Source: an uncultured Latescibacterota bacterium (GTDB taxonomy: Bacteria > Latescibacterota > UBA2968). Taken from it: a DNA stretch of 64,000 bases. Each line of letters starts with the position of its first letter. Positions within the stretch are counted from its first letter, which is position 1. The stretch covers positions 3,852,522-3,916,521 of the forward strand of contig OX638329.1 in the NCBI GenBank assembly GCA_951812755.1. The letters run 5' to 3'. Under the pieces are notes generated by a model that did no database searches, was not told the DNA's origin, and saw only the letters and a program-made list of their open reading frames with translations. Below, piece by piece: positions 48,816 through 58,156 of this stretch. A program made the translations under genes and the position numbers.

Positions 48816-49865
48816 ATGATCGAGCTTATTATTGTTGTCGCTGCTGTTATTCTCACCTCTGCCATGTGCTCGCTCTTCGAAGCCGTACTCTATTCTATAC
48901 CCATCAGCCACATTGAAACCCTCGCGAGAGAAAACAAAACCTCTGGTTTTATCCTGCGGCGCCTGCGCCAAACCGTTGACCGCCCAATTTCCGCCATTTT
49001 ATCACTGAACACCATATCAAATACCGGCGGCGTCAGCCTCGCGGGATTTCTTTTTGCCACCGCAGTTATGGGAGAAAAAACATCCGGTGAATCCTTTGCC
49101 GGCATAGCCTTTTCCATCGCAATGACCTTCGCCATCTTATTCTTATCCGAACTCCTGCCCAAAACAGTCGGCGTTGTTTATGCACGCCCGTTGGCGAGCA
49201 TCATCGCCCGCCCCCTCCAATTATTGGTCTGGATATTCGCACCGTTTATTGTATTATCGCGCCTGGCCACGCGCCTGGTTGCCAAAGAACAAAAAGAACA
49301 GGATATTTCCGATGAAGAATTCATTTCACTCGCGCGCCTGGGAAGACGCAGTGGCGCATTGGACCCCACAGAAGCGCGCGTAATACAAAATATACTCTCC
49401 CTCAAATCCAAGACCGCAAGGGAGGTCCTGACTCCGCGAACAGTTGTCTTTTCACTCAAAGACGATCTCACCGTTGAAGAAGCCCACAACCAGCGCGGAA
49501 TATGGTCTCACAGCCGCATTCCCGTTTACGAAAAAGATTTTGAAGACATTGTCGGCATTGTTTTGCGGCGCAACATCCTGGCTGCACTCACAGACGCTCG
49601 CGGCGACAGCAAATTATCAGACCTCATGCGCCCCGTACATTTTGTCGCTGAATCCCATAGCCTCGACCGTATCTTGCAAATGTTCCTCGACCGCCGTCAA
49701 CACCTCTTTGTCGTCATCGATGAATACGGAGGCCTCGCTGGCGTTCTGGCACTTGAAGACGTACTCGAAGAAATTCTCGGCTCTGAAATCGTCGATGAAT
49801 CCGACCGCGTTGATGACCTGCGCGAACTGGCTCGCCGCCGTCGCCAGCAAACACTGGATGAATGA
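48816..49865 (+). CDS. CNNM/CBS-domain membrane protein (hemolysin C-like)
   Basis: A 349-residue protein with an N-terminal CNNM domain of about four helices (1-165, including SLFEAVLYSIPISHIETLARE and LFLSELLPKTVGVVYARPLA), then two CBS domains (EVLTPRTVVFSLKDDLTVEEA; VIDEYGGLAGVLALEDVLEEILGSEI). Related CorB/YfjD proteins transport or regulate Mg2+. The C-terminal CorC transporter-associated domain is missing, so this is a short form. ATG 48816 follows AAGGAG. Confidence 0.87.
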   Translation: MIELIIVVAAVILTSAMCSLFEAVLYSIPISHIETLARENKTSGFILRRLRQTVDRPISAILSLNTISNTGGVSLAGFLFATAVMGEKTSGESFAGIAFSIAMTFAILFLSELLPKTVGVVYARPLASIIARPLQLLVWIFAPFIVLSRLATRLVAKEQKEQDISDEEFISLARLGRRSGALDPTEARVIQNILSLKSKTAREVLTPRTVVFSLKDDLTVEEAHNQRGIWSHSRIPVYEKDFEDIVGIVLRRNILAALTDARGDSKLSDLMRPVHFVAESHSLDRILQMFLDRRQHLFVVIDEYGGLAGVLALEDVLEEILGSEIVDESDRVDDLRELARRRRQQTLDE

Positions 49866-49896
49866 ACACCAATCCCAAATATGGAGACCCTTCCTT

Positions 49897-50886
49897 ATGC
49901 TACGTGTATGTGTCATTGGACTGGGGCCAATTGGCAACCGGCACGCTGATATTTATGTGGATAACCCGCTGTCCCAACTTGTGGGCGTATGCGACATTGA
50001 CGAAACCCGCGCAAATACCACTGCACAACGCCTGGGCGTCACCGCTTTTTACAATGTTCAGAAAATGCTTGAAGAACGCAAACCCGATGTGGTAAGCGTA
50101 GCCACGGGCGGGTATGAATACAGCAGCGATCACTACGCACCCACTATGCAAGCCCTCGAAGCTGGCTGTCACGTTTTGGGTGAAAAACCCATCTCAAATA
50201 ATATTTCACATGGCGAAGAAATGGTCGCCAAAGCCAGAGAAATGGGCGTCTGCTACGGCATTGACCTCAACCACCGCTTTACTCCTGCTGCTCGCCTTGC
50301 AAAAAAATGGGTAAATGAAGGTCGCCTGGGCCACCTGCTCTTTATCAATATGGCAATGTGGATCATGAACCCGGCGGAGAGTTCGCCGTATTATCATCTC
50401 AAAGCACTCCACCCACACACCATTGACGTCATGCGCTATTTCTGTGGCGACATAGAAGCGGTTCAATGTTTCGCCACCAAAGCACCGGGGCGACAAATAT
50501 GGTCCACCGCGCAATTCAACATGCGTTTTAAAAACGGCGTAGTCGGCTCACTCACGGGCAGTTACGACATCGCGCGCGGACACCCTATGGAACGCTGTGA
50601 AGTCGGCGGAACAGGCGGTCGATTCGTCCTTGAAGATATGTGGCACGAACTCACCCTTTACCCGGCGGGAGACCTCGAAAAAACCGTGTACACAGACCCT
50701 GCTTTTGGAGGATTTGGAGACTTTATCGACACCTTTCGCGACCGCATCGGCACATTTCTCCGCCAGGTCAGCGACGGGATTGCACCCGAAGACATCGATG
50801 GCTCAGGCGAAGAAGGCCTCGCCGCGCAAAAAGTCATTGCCGCAGCAATTGAATCGCTCGACACCGAAACCGTTGTTTACGTGTAA
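49897..50886 (+). CDS. Gfo/Idh/MocA-family oxidoreductase
   Basis: A 329-residue dehydrogenase, Rossmann motif VCVIGLGPIGNRHADIY, CDIDE, and GEKPISNN with the EKP lysine. C-terminal HPHTIDVMRYFCGDIEAV. The ATG at 49897 is 31 bp after the CNNM stop; a long open frame upstream is a shadow of that gene. It is followed by a second member at 50938. Confidence 0.9.
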   Translation: MLRVCVIGLGPIGNRHADIYVDNPLSQLVGVCDIDETRANTTAQRLGVTAFYNVQKMLEERKPDVVSVATGGYEYSSDHYAPTMQALEAGCHVLGEKPISNNISHGEEMVAKAREMGVCYGIDLNHRFTPAARLAKKWVNEGRLGHLLFINMAMWIMNPAESSPYYHLKALHPHTIDVMRYFCGDIEAVQCFATKAPGRQIWSTAQFNMRFKNGVVGSLTGSYDIARGHPMERCEVGGTGGRFVLEDMWHELTLYPAGDLEKTVYTDPAFGGFGDFIDTFRDRIGTFLRQVSDGIAPEDIDGSGEEGLAAQKVIAAAIESLDTETVVYV

Positions 50887-50937
50887 GAGAGGCATCCCTG
50901 CCTCGACTTTGCAACACAACATCAAAGGTACTACTCT

Positions 50938-51981
50938 ATGGACAAAGTTCACATTGGCGTAATCAGCCACGCACACGGACACATCAACACATATTGCGGT
51001 CAAATGCAGCATTACAACGATGTCGAACTCATCGCCACATGGGACGACAACAAAGACCGCGGGCGCGAGAATGCCAACAAATTCGGCATGGAATATCGCA
51101 CATCAGCAGACGCCGTACTCGGCGACCCAAACATCGACACCGTCATGATCGGCATCGAAACCAATCGCCACGCAGAATACGCAATAGTGGCTGCTCAAGC
51201 TGGCAAAAACATCCTGCTACAAAAACCCATGGCCACCACCCTTGAAGATTGCGACCGCATTATCGAAGCCGTGAATACATCGGGCGTCAAATTCAGTATG
51301 GCCTTTCAAATGCGGCAGGACCCCGTCAACCGCAAAATTAAGGAACTCGTTGACAAAGACATAGTTGGTAATATCGCGGTCGTGCGCCGAAGACATTGCA
51401 TCCCCGTACTGCTCAATCCCCACTTTGTCACTGGCGCGTCCAGATGGCACCTCGACCCCATTGCCAATATCGGAATGTACTTCGACGACGCCATCCATGC
51501 CGCCGACTGGTTCTACTGGATATTTGGTCGCCCCGTCTCAGTAATGGCCGAAATCGATAACATCGTGATAGATACTGCGCCCGACGATAACGGCGTCTCC
51601 ATCTTCCGCTTTGAAACCGGCATGATGGGCATATTATTCAATGGCTCCACCACCGCCGCAGGTGTCAACACCACTGAAATCTACGGCGATGAGGGGACCA
51701 TCATCCAGGACTACGGCGACGCGCCTTCTACTTCTGCACCACGACCAGAAGACGCTGTCCCACTCAAATACATCCGCCGCGGTGACAATCGCTGGACCGA
51801 ATTCAAAATGGACATACCCCAGGGGCAGGGCGAGCGCATCGCTGGCATACCCCGTCCCTTTATCAACTACATTCGCGGCCTGAGCGACGAACGCGTCTCC
51901 CCCGAAGAGGGTCGCGTCTCCGTTGAAATGATCCTCGGCGCGTATCAATCGGCACAAGAAGGTAGAAGAATCACATTCTAA
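50938..51981 (+). CDS. Gfo/Idh/MocA-family oxidoreductase
   Basis: A 347-residue dehydrogenase beginning VHIGVISHAHGHINTYCGQM; the usual GxGxxG is replaced by a His-rich turn, which may alter cofactor binding. LLQKPMATTLEDC stands at the EKP motif (QKP). MAFQMRQDPVNRKIKELVDKDIVG and AIHAADWFYWIFGRPVSV are typical of the family. It probably forms a unit with its neighbours at 49897 and 52007. Confidence 0.88.
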   Translation: MDKVHIGVISHAHGHINTYCGQMQHYNDVELIATWDDNKDRGRENANKFGMEYRTSADAVLGDPNIDTVMIGIETNRHAEYAIVAAQAGKNILLQKPMATTLEDCDRIIEAVNTSGVKFSMAFQMRQDPVNRKIKELVDKDIVGNIAVVRRRHCIPVLLNPHFVTGASRWHLDPIANIGMYFDDAIHAADWFYWIFGRPVSVMAEIDNIVIDTAPDDNGVSIFRFETGMMGILFNGSTTAAGVNTTEIYGDEGTIIQDYGDAPSTSAPRPEDAVPLKYIRRGDNRWTEFKMDIPQGQGERIAGIPRPFINYIRGLSDERVSPEEGRVSVEMILGAYQSAQEGRRITF

Positions 51982-52006
51982 AAGCGTACAATGAAAGGCT
52001 AACCCA

Positions 52007-52651
52007 ATGCAACAATCCTATTCCGATCTCGACACATACAAACGGGAAGTATTCGCCCGTGAAGACGACTTGCTCAAAAACATCATGCCCGCAGCTGTCG
52101 AACAGGGTATTCCGCGAATCTCCGTCAGCCCCGAAGCCGGACAAACCCTGTATTTGCTCGCAAAAACAATCGGCGCAAAAAAAATTCTTGAATTTGGCGC
52201 GCTCGCTGGCTATTCAGGGATCTGGCTCGCCCGCGCACTGCCTGAAGATGGACAATTCATCACCCTCGAAATTGAACCCAAACACGCCGATGTCACGCGG
52301 CGCAACTACGAAAAAGCCGGACTATCAGACCGAACAGACGTGCGCCTGGGCGACGGCGCAGAACTCATGAAAGACGCGGCGCAGGACGGACCTTTTGACC
52401 TCATCTTCATCGACGCAGACAAAGAAAGCTATCCCAAATACCTCGACTTTGCCCTTGAGAACACGCGCCCGGGCGGCCTCATTATCGCCGACAACGCCAA
52501 TGGACACGGGCACGCACATCGCGCACTGCCCCAAGGCGATGGTCGCCGAGGCATACAGGATTACAACCGCCGCGTTGCCAACCACCCCAAACTCATATCC
52601 AACATCATACCCGTAGGTGGCTGGCTCGCCGTCTCACTCGTTTTGGAGTAA
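52007..52651 (+). CDS. O-methyltransferase (class I SAM-dependent)
   Basis: A 214-residue catechol-type O-methyltransferase. SAM motif I is ILEFGALAGYSGIWLARALPEDG; the acidic motif II is TLEIEPKHAD; and PFDLIFIDADKESYPKYLDFAL holds the metal-binding Asp residues. The later GGLIIADNAN fits the third metal ligand (Asp-Asn). Substrate is unknown. ATG has AAAGG and lies 25 bp after the oxidoreductase. Confidence 0.9.
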   Translation: MQQSYSDLDTYKREVFAREDDLLKNIMPAAVEQGIPRISVSPEAGQTLYLLAKTIGAKKILEFGALAGYSGIWLARALPEDGQFITLEIEPKHADVTRRNYEKAGLSDRTDVRLGDGAELMKDAAQDGPFDLIFIDADKESYPKYLDFALENTRPGGLIIADNANGHGHAHRALPQGDGRRGIQDYNRRVANHPKLISNIIPVGGWLAVSLVLE

Positions 52652-52734
52652 ATGTGCCGTTCACATCTGCGAACATCACATCTACAGTTGTCATAATTTT
52701 CGTAATTGCGTAACTTTTCTGTAAAGATCAGAGC

Positions 52735-52974
52735 ATGAACGTCACGAATTATTTTGTTACCGTGCTGCTCGAAAAACATCCTGAAACGTTGAGAAATTTG
52801 CGGGCAATTGTCGATGCGGTTGACAGTGGAAATATGGAAGGTTATGCAGTAGAATCTTCGGGGCGCATTCGGCGATGGGTTTATATTGCCGATGCTAAAA
52901 AATATTTTCGAATTGTCTTTCTTTCCGATGGAAAAACTGTCTTGAACGCCTTTCCAGATAGCAGATATAAATAA
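52735..52974 (+). CDS. Small protein, possible toxin-like partner
   Basis: A 79-residue protein (MNVTNYFVTVLLEKHPETLRNLRAIVDAV... RRWVYIADAKKYFRIVFLSDGKTVLNAFPDSRYK). The C-terminal strand pattern resembles small RelE/DUF4258-like proteins. It precedes, by 10 bp, a DUF2283-like gene, a pairing typical for toxin-antitoxin or orphan regulatory modules. Evidence is weak. Confidence 0.5.
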   Translation: MNVTNYFVTVLLEKHPETLRNLRAIVDAVDSGNMEGYAVESSGRIRRWVYIADAKKYFRIVFLSDGKTVLNAFPDSRYK

Positions 52975-52984
52975 GGAGTAAACC

Positions 52985-53431
52985 ATGAAAGAGCCATTTA
53001 TGTATTTCCCCGATTCAGATACCCTGGAAATTACGCTGGCTCAGGGCCTCGTATCCAAAACCGAAAATGCCGGTGTTGATGGTGAACATGACAATATTCT
53101 CTTTTCATACGACGACCAGGGGAGGCTCGTATCTATCACAATTGATGCAGCGACCCAGGCTGTGAATTTGTCAGACATCATACAAAATCCTGAAAACACG
53201 ATTAACGGACAGACTTCAGAAATTTTCACAGTATCGAGCCTGGCAAAATCCTGGAATGTCTCCCCTCACACCATTAAAAAAATTATCAAATCCATGGCGA
53301 AAGCAGGTATTGGGGTTGGCCTCCAAAACAGCGCGAAAGGGCATATTGTCTTGACAGAAGCAGACGCAGAAAAAATTGACCAATGGCGCAAAGAACATCC
53401 ACAAACCCATCCAAAAACCGTTGATGTCTAA
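52985..53431 (+). CDS. DUF2283-like protein with helix-turn-helix
   Basis: A 148-residue protein with AAGGAG site. The N-terminal 60 residues match DUF2283 (YFPDSDTLEITLAQGLVSKTENAG, DDQGRLVSITIDAATQAVNL). The C-terminal part is a helix-turn-helix (FTVSSLAKSWNVSPHTIKKIIKSMAKAGI). Probably DNA-binding and paired with the small upstream gene. Confidence 0.65.
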   Translation: MKEPFMYFPDSDTLEITLAQGLVSKTENAGVDGEHDNILFSYDDQGRLVSITIDAATQAVNLSDIIQNPENTINGQTSEIFTVSSLAKSWNVSPHTIKKIIKSMAKAGIGVGLQNSAKGHIVLTEADAEKIDQWRKEHPQTHPKTVDV

Positions 53432-53443
53432 AAAAATGTCTTA

Positions 53444-53628
53444 GAAGCTGTTTTAAAATTAATACCTGATGTTACGCATGTCCGGCGTTTTGTCATGCTG
53501 AGCGTAGCCGAAGCATCTTTTCCACCTGAGTTGGTAAGAGATTCTTCGACTCCGCTGCGCTCCGCTCAGAATGACAGGGCAATAGCGCATAGCTGAGAAG
53601 GGGCAAAATGAGTTTTAAAACAGTCTCT
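53444..53628. mobile_element. MITE-like element, about 185 bp
   Basis: Ends GAAGCTGTTTTAAAA and, inverted, GAGACTGTTTTAAAA (13 of 15 match). TTA flanks both sides as a possible target duplication (53441-53443, 53629-53631). The interior has no gene but includes a palindromic stretch GTCATGCTGAGCG...CGCTCAGAATGAC. The ends and 3-bp duplication would suit an IS5-type transposase. The stretch 53432-53727 is otherwise empty. Confidence 0.6.
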
Positions 53629-53727
53629 TAAAATTATTACCGCATCATTCTCGGTATGTTTAGACTGACCACTTGACCCTTCCATTGCCCTCCTTTATAT
53701 TTTGAAAAACGAACAGAGGTCGCGTCC

Positions 53728-54210
53728 ATGGTCTATGAAGCCCAAATCGAAGGCATATTTATCGACCGCCAATTAGAAGAACCGGTTGTTATGCTCAAAC
53801 AAAAAGACGGCGACCACCGCGTGCCAATATGGATTCAAATGGGCGAAATGTTCTCGCTTGCCCTTCATATTTCAGGCGATGACTACAAACCGCCGCGTCC
53901 ATTTGCACACGATTTGATCAGAACGGTTATTAAAAACTTGCAAGCCAGCGTTCAACACGCGCTCATCACAGACATTATAGACCACGTCTATCGCGCGCAA
54001 TTGCATCTCACCTCCCCTGTAACCCCTTTGGAACTCGACGCGCGTCCCAGCGACGCGATCTTGATGGCACTCAAATTTGACGCGCCAATCTACATTGACG
54101 AAAAAGTGGTGCAAAAAAGTGCCGAACTATCCAAAAAACATCCCCCCGGACGCCTTCAACAGCGACTTCAAAAACTGCACCCAGAAGATTTTATCAATCT
54201 TGTTCAATGA
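53728..54210 (+). CDS. BFN-domain (DUF151) bifunctional nuclease
   Basis: A 160-residue protein of the DUF151 family: QIEGIFIDRQLEEPVVMLKQKDGDHRVPIWIQMGEMFSLALHISG, then RPFAHDLIRTVIKNL, and LDARPSDAILMALKFDAPIYIDEKVV. The ARPSDAI motif is diagnostic. Members have RNase/DNase activity in plants and are widespread in bacteria. Its stop overlaps the start of the next gene (ATGA). Confidence 0.9.
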   Translation: MVYEAQIEGIFIDRQLEEPVVMLKQKDGDHRVPIWIQMGEMFSLALHISGDDYKPPRPFAHDLIRTVIKNLQASVQHALITDIIDHVYRAQLHLTSPVTPLELDARPSDAILMALKFDAPIYIDEKVVQKSAELSKKHPPGRLQQRLQKLHPEDFINLVQ

Positions 54211-56051
54211 AAACATTATCCACATTCCTGTTTCTCCTCCTCTTCTCTACCCAGATATCGAGTGAGATCTTCAGCCAAAAAGCGGAAACCCTCTTCCAAC
54301 GCGCACTTGCCCATTATAACCAGGACAAATTATCAGACGCCCGGGATGGGTTTATCGAACTTATAGAACAACATCCCCCCAACCAGCGCACCTCTGCCGC
54401 GCGATTCATGCTGGCAAAATCGCACTACAAATTGAAAGCGTACGATCTGGCTCTGAACGAGGCCATCGCGCTTCAACACCACTATCCGCGCAGCCGATAC
54501 GTCTCCGAAACCGACCTGATCATCGGCGACTGCTATTTTCACCAGCGCCAGATTTACAACGCCGCTACACAATATGCGCGCGTGCTCACCAGCCGCGCCG
54601 ACATACGCACCAAAGCGCGTGCAGCCGACCGCCTGGGCCAATTATCTGGCAGCGAAAATTTGACCACGGCAGAGGTCGAAAATTTGAAAACCAACTTTAA
54701 TCGCGCCATCATCGACGAAGCCATTGCCTTTGGCAAAGCGCACTGGCACATCAAATTCGGCACCCCCAAAACGGGCAACAAATACCTGTCCTTCTTTCTC
54801 GATCACCATCCAAACGGACAATTTGCCGCACACGCTCGCCAAATCCTCATGCACGCGCGCGCTGCGCCATCGCCCCAACCCGCTCCAGAACCCAAAAATG
54901 CGCGCTATAAAATTGGCGTCATCGCCCCATTGGGCACCCCAAACGGCGAAAACCTTCGCAACGGTATCACACTTGCGAGAGACCGCAATGCACTCGTATC
55001 TCACGACCAGGTCGAACTGATATTCGAAGACTCCGAAGGCGATCCCATTCGCGCAGCACGCGCGGCACAGCGCCTTGTTGAAGAACGCAAAGTACTCGCC
55101 ATCATCGGCGCGCTCACAAGCGCGGAAACCACGCCTATCGCAACCATGCTCAGTGCCCAAAAAGTGCCTCTGGTGGCTCCAACAGCCTCAGATGACGGCA
55201 TTGCATCCCTCAGTCCCTACGTTTTTCAAGTCAACGCAACACCGGGCGCGCAGGGCAGGCATATTGCAGAACACGCCGTACACAAACAGGGCTTGCGAAC
55301 GCTGGCCTCACTCGCATCTCGAGATGATTATGGCCGGAGCATCGCCCGCGAATTTGCCATCAGAGCCGAAGATCTCGGTGCCGAAGTGCTCATTCAAGAA
55401 TGGTATGAACCGGGCACCACGGATTATCGCCGCCAATTTGAACGCATCCGCAGCGCGGGACTGGCACTTCAAGCGCCCGACGATCTCGCTTCGGAAATTG
55501 ACTCCTTAATCCTCGGGGACATACGCGTTGCCCCTCCTCCACCCGTCAGAGTTGATCCCGACACCGTGCAACTCGAAGTTGTCAAAGCCCTGGACGGCAT
55601 CCTCATTGCCGGTGGCGCTGAAGACATCTTACTCATCGCCCCCCAATTTCACTCCGCCCTCGTCTCTTCCCAGGTACTCGGTAGCGATGGCTGGAACCAC
55701 GATCAAGTGGCTCGCGACGGAGGCAACTATGTCGATGGTGCTGTTTTTGTCGCAAAATATTACGACCAGAGCCACCTCGAATCCGTGCAAAATTTCGTCA
55801 ACGCCTACCGTTCGCGCTTTGGCAAAGAACAAAATATCGTTGCCGCCCTCGGATACGATGCCATGCTATCTATCCTGCACGGCATAAACGCGGGCGGCAC
55901 CACCCGAGACCGCCTGCGAGACCGCCTTGAAACCCTTACCAACATACCCGGTGCAACCGGCCAAATATCTTTTGGCAAAGGCCATCGAGAAAATGCCTGG
56001 ATGTATATGCTCACCATCAGAAATCGCAGAATAGAACTGTATCAAAAATGA
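54207..56051 (+). CDS. TPR plus periplasmic-binding protein (LppC/penicillin-binding-protein-activator-like)
   Basis: A 614-residue exported protein. Signal peptide MKTLSTFLFLLLFSTQISS; TPR-like repeats to about 215 (ETLFQRALAHYNQDKLSDARDGFIELIEQHPPNQRT); a Pro-rich linker near 230; then a type I periplasmic-binding fold (YKIGVIAPLGTPNGENLRNGITLARD, VLAIIGALTSAETTPIATML, VPLVAPTASDDGIASLSPYVFQ, AALGYDAMLSIL). TPR followed by this fold is the layout of LpoA/LppC. It may regulate peptidoglycan synthesis or bind a ligand. It lacks an obvious lipobox. Confidence 0.8.
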   Translation: MKTLSTFLFLLLFSTQISSEIFSQKAETLFQRALAHYNQDKLSDARDGFIELIEQHPPNQRTSAARFMLAKSHYKLKAYDLALNEAIALQHHYPRSRYVSETDLIIGDCYFHQRQIYNAATQYARVLTSRADIRTKARAADRLGQLSGSENLTTAEVENLKTNFNRAIIDEAIAFGKAHWHIKFGTPKTGNKYLSFFLDHHPNGQFAAHARQILMHARAAPSPQPAPEPKNARYKIGVIAPLGTPNGENLRNGITLARDRNALVSHDQVELIFEDSEGDPIRAARAAQRLVEERKVLAIIGALTSAETTPIATMLSAQKVPLVAPTASDDGIASLSPYVFQVNATPGAQGRHIAEHAVHKQGLRTLASLASRDDYGRSIAREFAIRAEDLGAEVLIQEWYEPGTTDYRRQFERIRSAGLALQAPDDLASEIDSLILGDIRVAPPPPVRVDPDTVQLEVVKALDGILIAGGAEDILLIAPQFHSALVSSQVLGSDGWNHDQVARDGGNYVDGAVFVAKYYDQSHLESVQNFVNAYRSRFGKEQNIVAALGYDAMLSILHGINAGGTTRDRLRDRLETLTNIPGATGQISFGKGHRENAWMYMLTIRNRRIELYQK

Positions 56052-56199
56052 GAAATCGTTGTATAGGCTACGCCTGTACTTAATTTTTAATTCTCAATTC
56101 TCAATTTTTAATTCTTCTGGCATACCGTTTGCATAAGGTCTATTGCAGTAATAAAGCAACTTACTGTAAATACAGACCTTTATATCGCAAACGCGCCCA

Positions 56200-57948
56200 A
56201 TGCCAGAACAAATCTTTCACATCCGCACGCTCGCATGGCACATTGTGTTCACCCTGTGCGTTCCCGCGCTCCTATTCGCGCAACCGCCCGCCATCTACAC
56301 CGAAAGCGAAGCCGAAGCATATAACGACCTGTTACGCGACCTCGAAGGCATAAGCCTCGAACTCAATCGCGCAAGCGCGAAAGACCTGCTCATTCTGCCC
56401 GGTCTCACCCCAGAACTCGTCCGACGAATCATCGCCCGTCGCCCCTATCGCGCCCTTTCAGAACTCGCCTATGTGCAGGGCTTATCGGAAGAACACATCG
56501 ATCTCATCGCGCCCTATCTCTCCATCGCACCCCCGCGCCCATGGCGTTTGCAATACACATCTCGGATCTCGCGCCCTTCCAAACGCGCCAATAGCTTTAG
56601 CGACATGCGTTTCTACCAACGACTCGAAATCTCTTCACCCTCACGCCTCTCTGCCTTTTTTCTTACAGAACGCGATCCAGAAGAACCGACCCTTACCGAT
56701 CATGTCACCGGATATATTGTCCTGCCCCTTTCGCGCGTCAACATCATCCTGGGAGACGTGCGTCCGGAATGGGGACAGGGATTGCTCTTTTCTCGCCGCA
56801 CCCGCAGCGCGACCGGCATGAGCTATGCCCGCGCCCGCACTGCAACGCAATCGGGCAACCGCACCAGCACAGAGCACGGTGCCCTGCGCGGCATTTATCT
56901 GAGTGGCTCACACACCCATTTGTTATGGAGCCTGATGTATGGCCGAATGACCTGGGATGCGACCTTTGGCTCTGACACGCGCATCTACACCAGCGGCCTT
57001 CACCACACCGAAACCTCACAAGCGCGCAAAAACGCACTCCGCGAAAACCTCACAGGCGCGAACATAGCCATTGGCTCCTCGCAAAAACACATTGGATTGG
57101 CAATCCTCAACACAGCCTTTGCACCCGTTGCGTCTGACATAGCCGGAGAATCCGCCGTACCGCGCACTGCTCAGGCAGGCATGTTATTCAGCCTCAACGC
57201 CCTCTACCGCACTGGCAGCATCGCCTTGTTTGGCGAAATCACCCCGAAAGCTTTTATAACCGGTCTCATCGCCGGTACGCCCATCCTGCGTCTTCACCTC
57301 ATTGGCAGACACTATGGCGCCAATTTCCACAGCTTGCACGGCGCACCTTATGCCGCCTATAGCTCTCCCCCCAACAACGAATGGGGCGCATTCTTTGGTC
57401 TGACCTGGCGCATATCAAAACACAAACGCCTCGATATCGCCCTCGATCGCCACGGCCATCTCAAGCCAGAGAAAAGCGCACTGCCAGAACGAGGTGCTCG
57501 CCTGCGGCTCAATTTTACCCACCGCTTCAGCAGAGGTTTTTCTGCGCGCCTGACTGCCGATGCCAGAAGTACGACAAATCGCGTGCCTCGCCAAAGCCTT
57601 CGCCTCGCACTCATCTACAAACGTCCCGCACGCACCATGACCGCCTGGCTACAGCGCGCCCACGCCGGTACATCGGGAAACGCTGCCGGACTTCGCCTCC
57701 AACTCGGCAAATCAACAGGCTTTTCCCTCGCACTATGGGCCACCCAGCACAAGATCTCAACCTACAACGCGCGTATCTACGACATTGAACCCGATGTCTG
57801 GGGCGGCATACGCTTGCTCACCCTCTCGGGAGACGGCACCAATCGCGGTCTGCGCCTCACCTGGGCAACCACGCACTTTCGCCTGTCAACGCGCTACAGC
57901 CACCACCGCACCTCCTCCTGGTCTGCACAACTCGACCTCAAACGTTAG
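56200..57948 (+). CDS. Helix-hairpin-helix plus predicted outer-membrane barrel protein
   Basis: A 582-residue protein with an N-terminal signal sequence (LAWHIVFTLCVPALLFA). Residues about 55-105 form a ComEA-like helix-hairpin-helix (ELNRASAKDLLILPGLTPELVRRIIARRPYRALSELAYVQGL). The remaining 450 residues are alternating polar/hydrophobic strands with many Arg/His, ending SAQLDLKR, as in beta-barrels. Similar proteins occur in Bacteroidota and Gemmatimonadota-like genomes; the function is unknown, possibly DNA handling at the surface. The ribosome site is weak. Confidence 0.65.
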   Translation: MPEQIFHIRTLAWHIVFTLCVPALLFAQPPAIYTESEAEAYNDLLRDLEGISLELNRASAKDLLILPGLTPELVRRIIARRPYRALSELAYVQGLSEEHIDLIAPYLSIAPPRPWRLQYTSRISRPSKRANSFSDMRFYQRLEISSPSRLSAFFLTERDPEEPTLTDHVTGYIVLPLSRVNIILGDVRPEWGQGLLFSRRTRSATGMSYARARTATQSGNRTSTEHGALRGIYLSGSHTHLLWSLMYGRMTWDATFGSDTRIYTSGLHHTETSQARKNALRENLTGANIAIGSSQKHIGLAILNTAFAPVASDIAGESAVPRTAQAGMLFSLNALYRTGSIALFGEITPKAFITGLIAGTPILRLHLIGRHYGANFHSLHGAPYAAYSSPPNNEWGAFFGLTWRISKHKRLDIALDRHGHLKPEKSALPERGARLRLNFTHRFSRGFSARLTADARSTTNRVPRQSLRLALIYKRPARTMTAWLQRAHAGTSGNAAGLRLQLGKSTGFSLALWATQHKISTYNARIYDIEPDVWGGIRLLTLSGDGTNRGLRLTWATTHFRLSTRYSHHRTSSWSAQLDLKR

Positions 57949-58156
57949 CCCCCTCCTCTTTTCTTACCTCTTATTTTTATTGACTAATCAACCGCTTTTA
58001 TATTATCATAGCTCAGATTAGAGCACACAAGAACACGCACCACAACAGAAAGGAGGAAATCTCTCGTAAATTGTTACGGTACATGTGCTCAAAATCACAT
58101 CCATTTAGTACGGGCACTTTGCGTGCCTCATTCACCCCCATCTGGAGGAAAAAACC

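Noticed and set aside
49444-49896. N-terminal extension of the oxidoreductase at 49897
   Set aside because: The extended frame overlaps the CNNM-CBS gene; family alignment and the Rossmann motif place the start at 49897.
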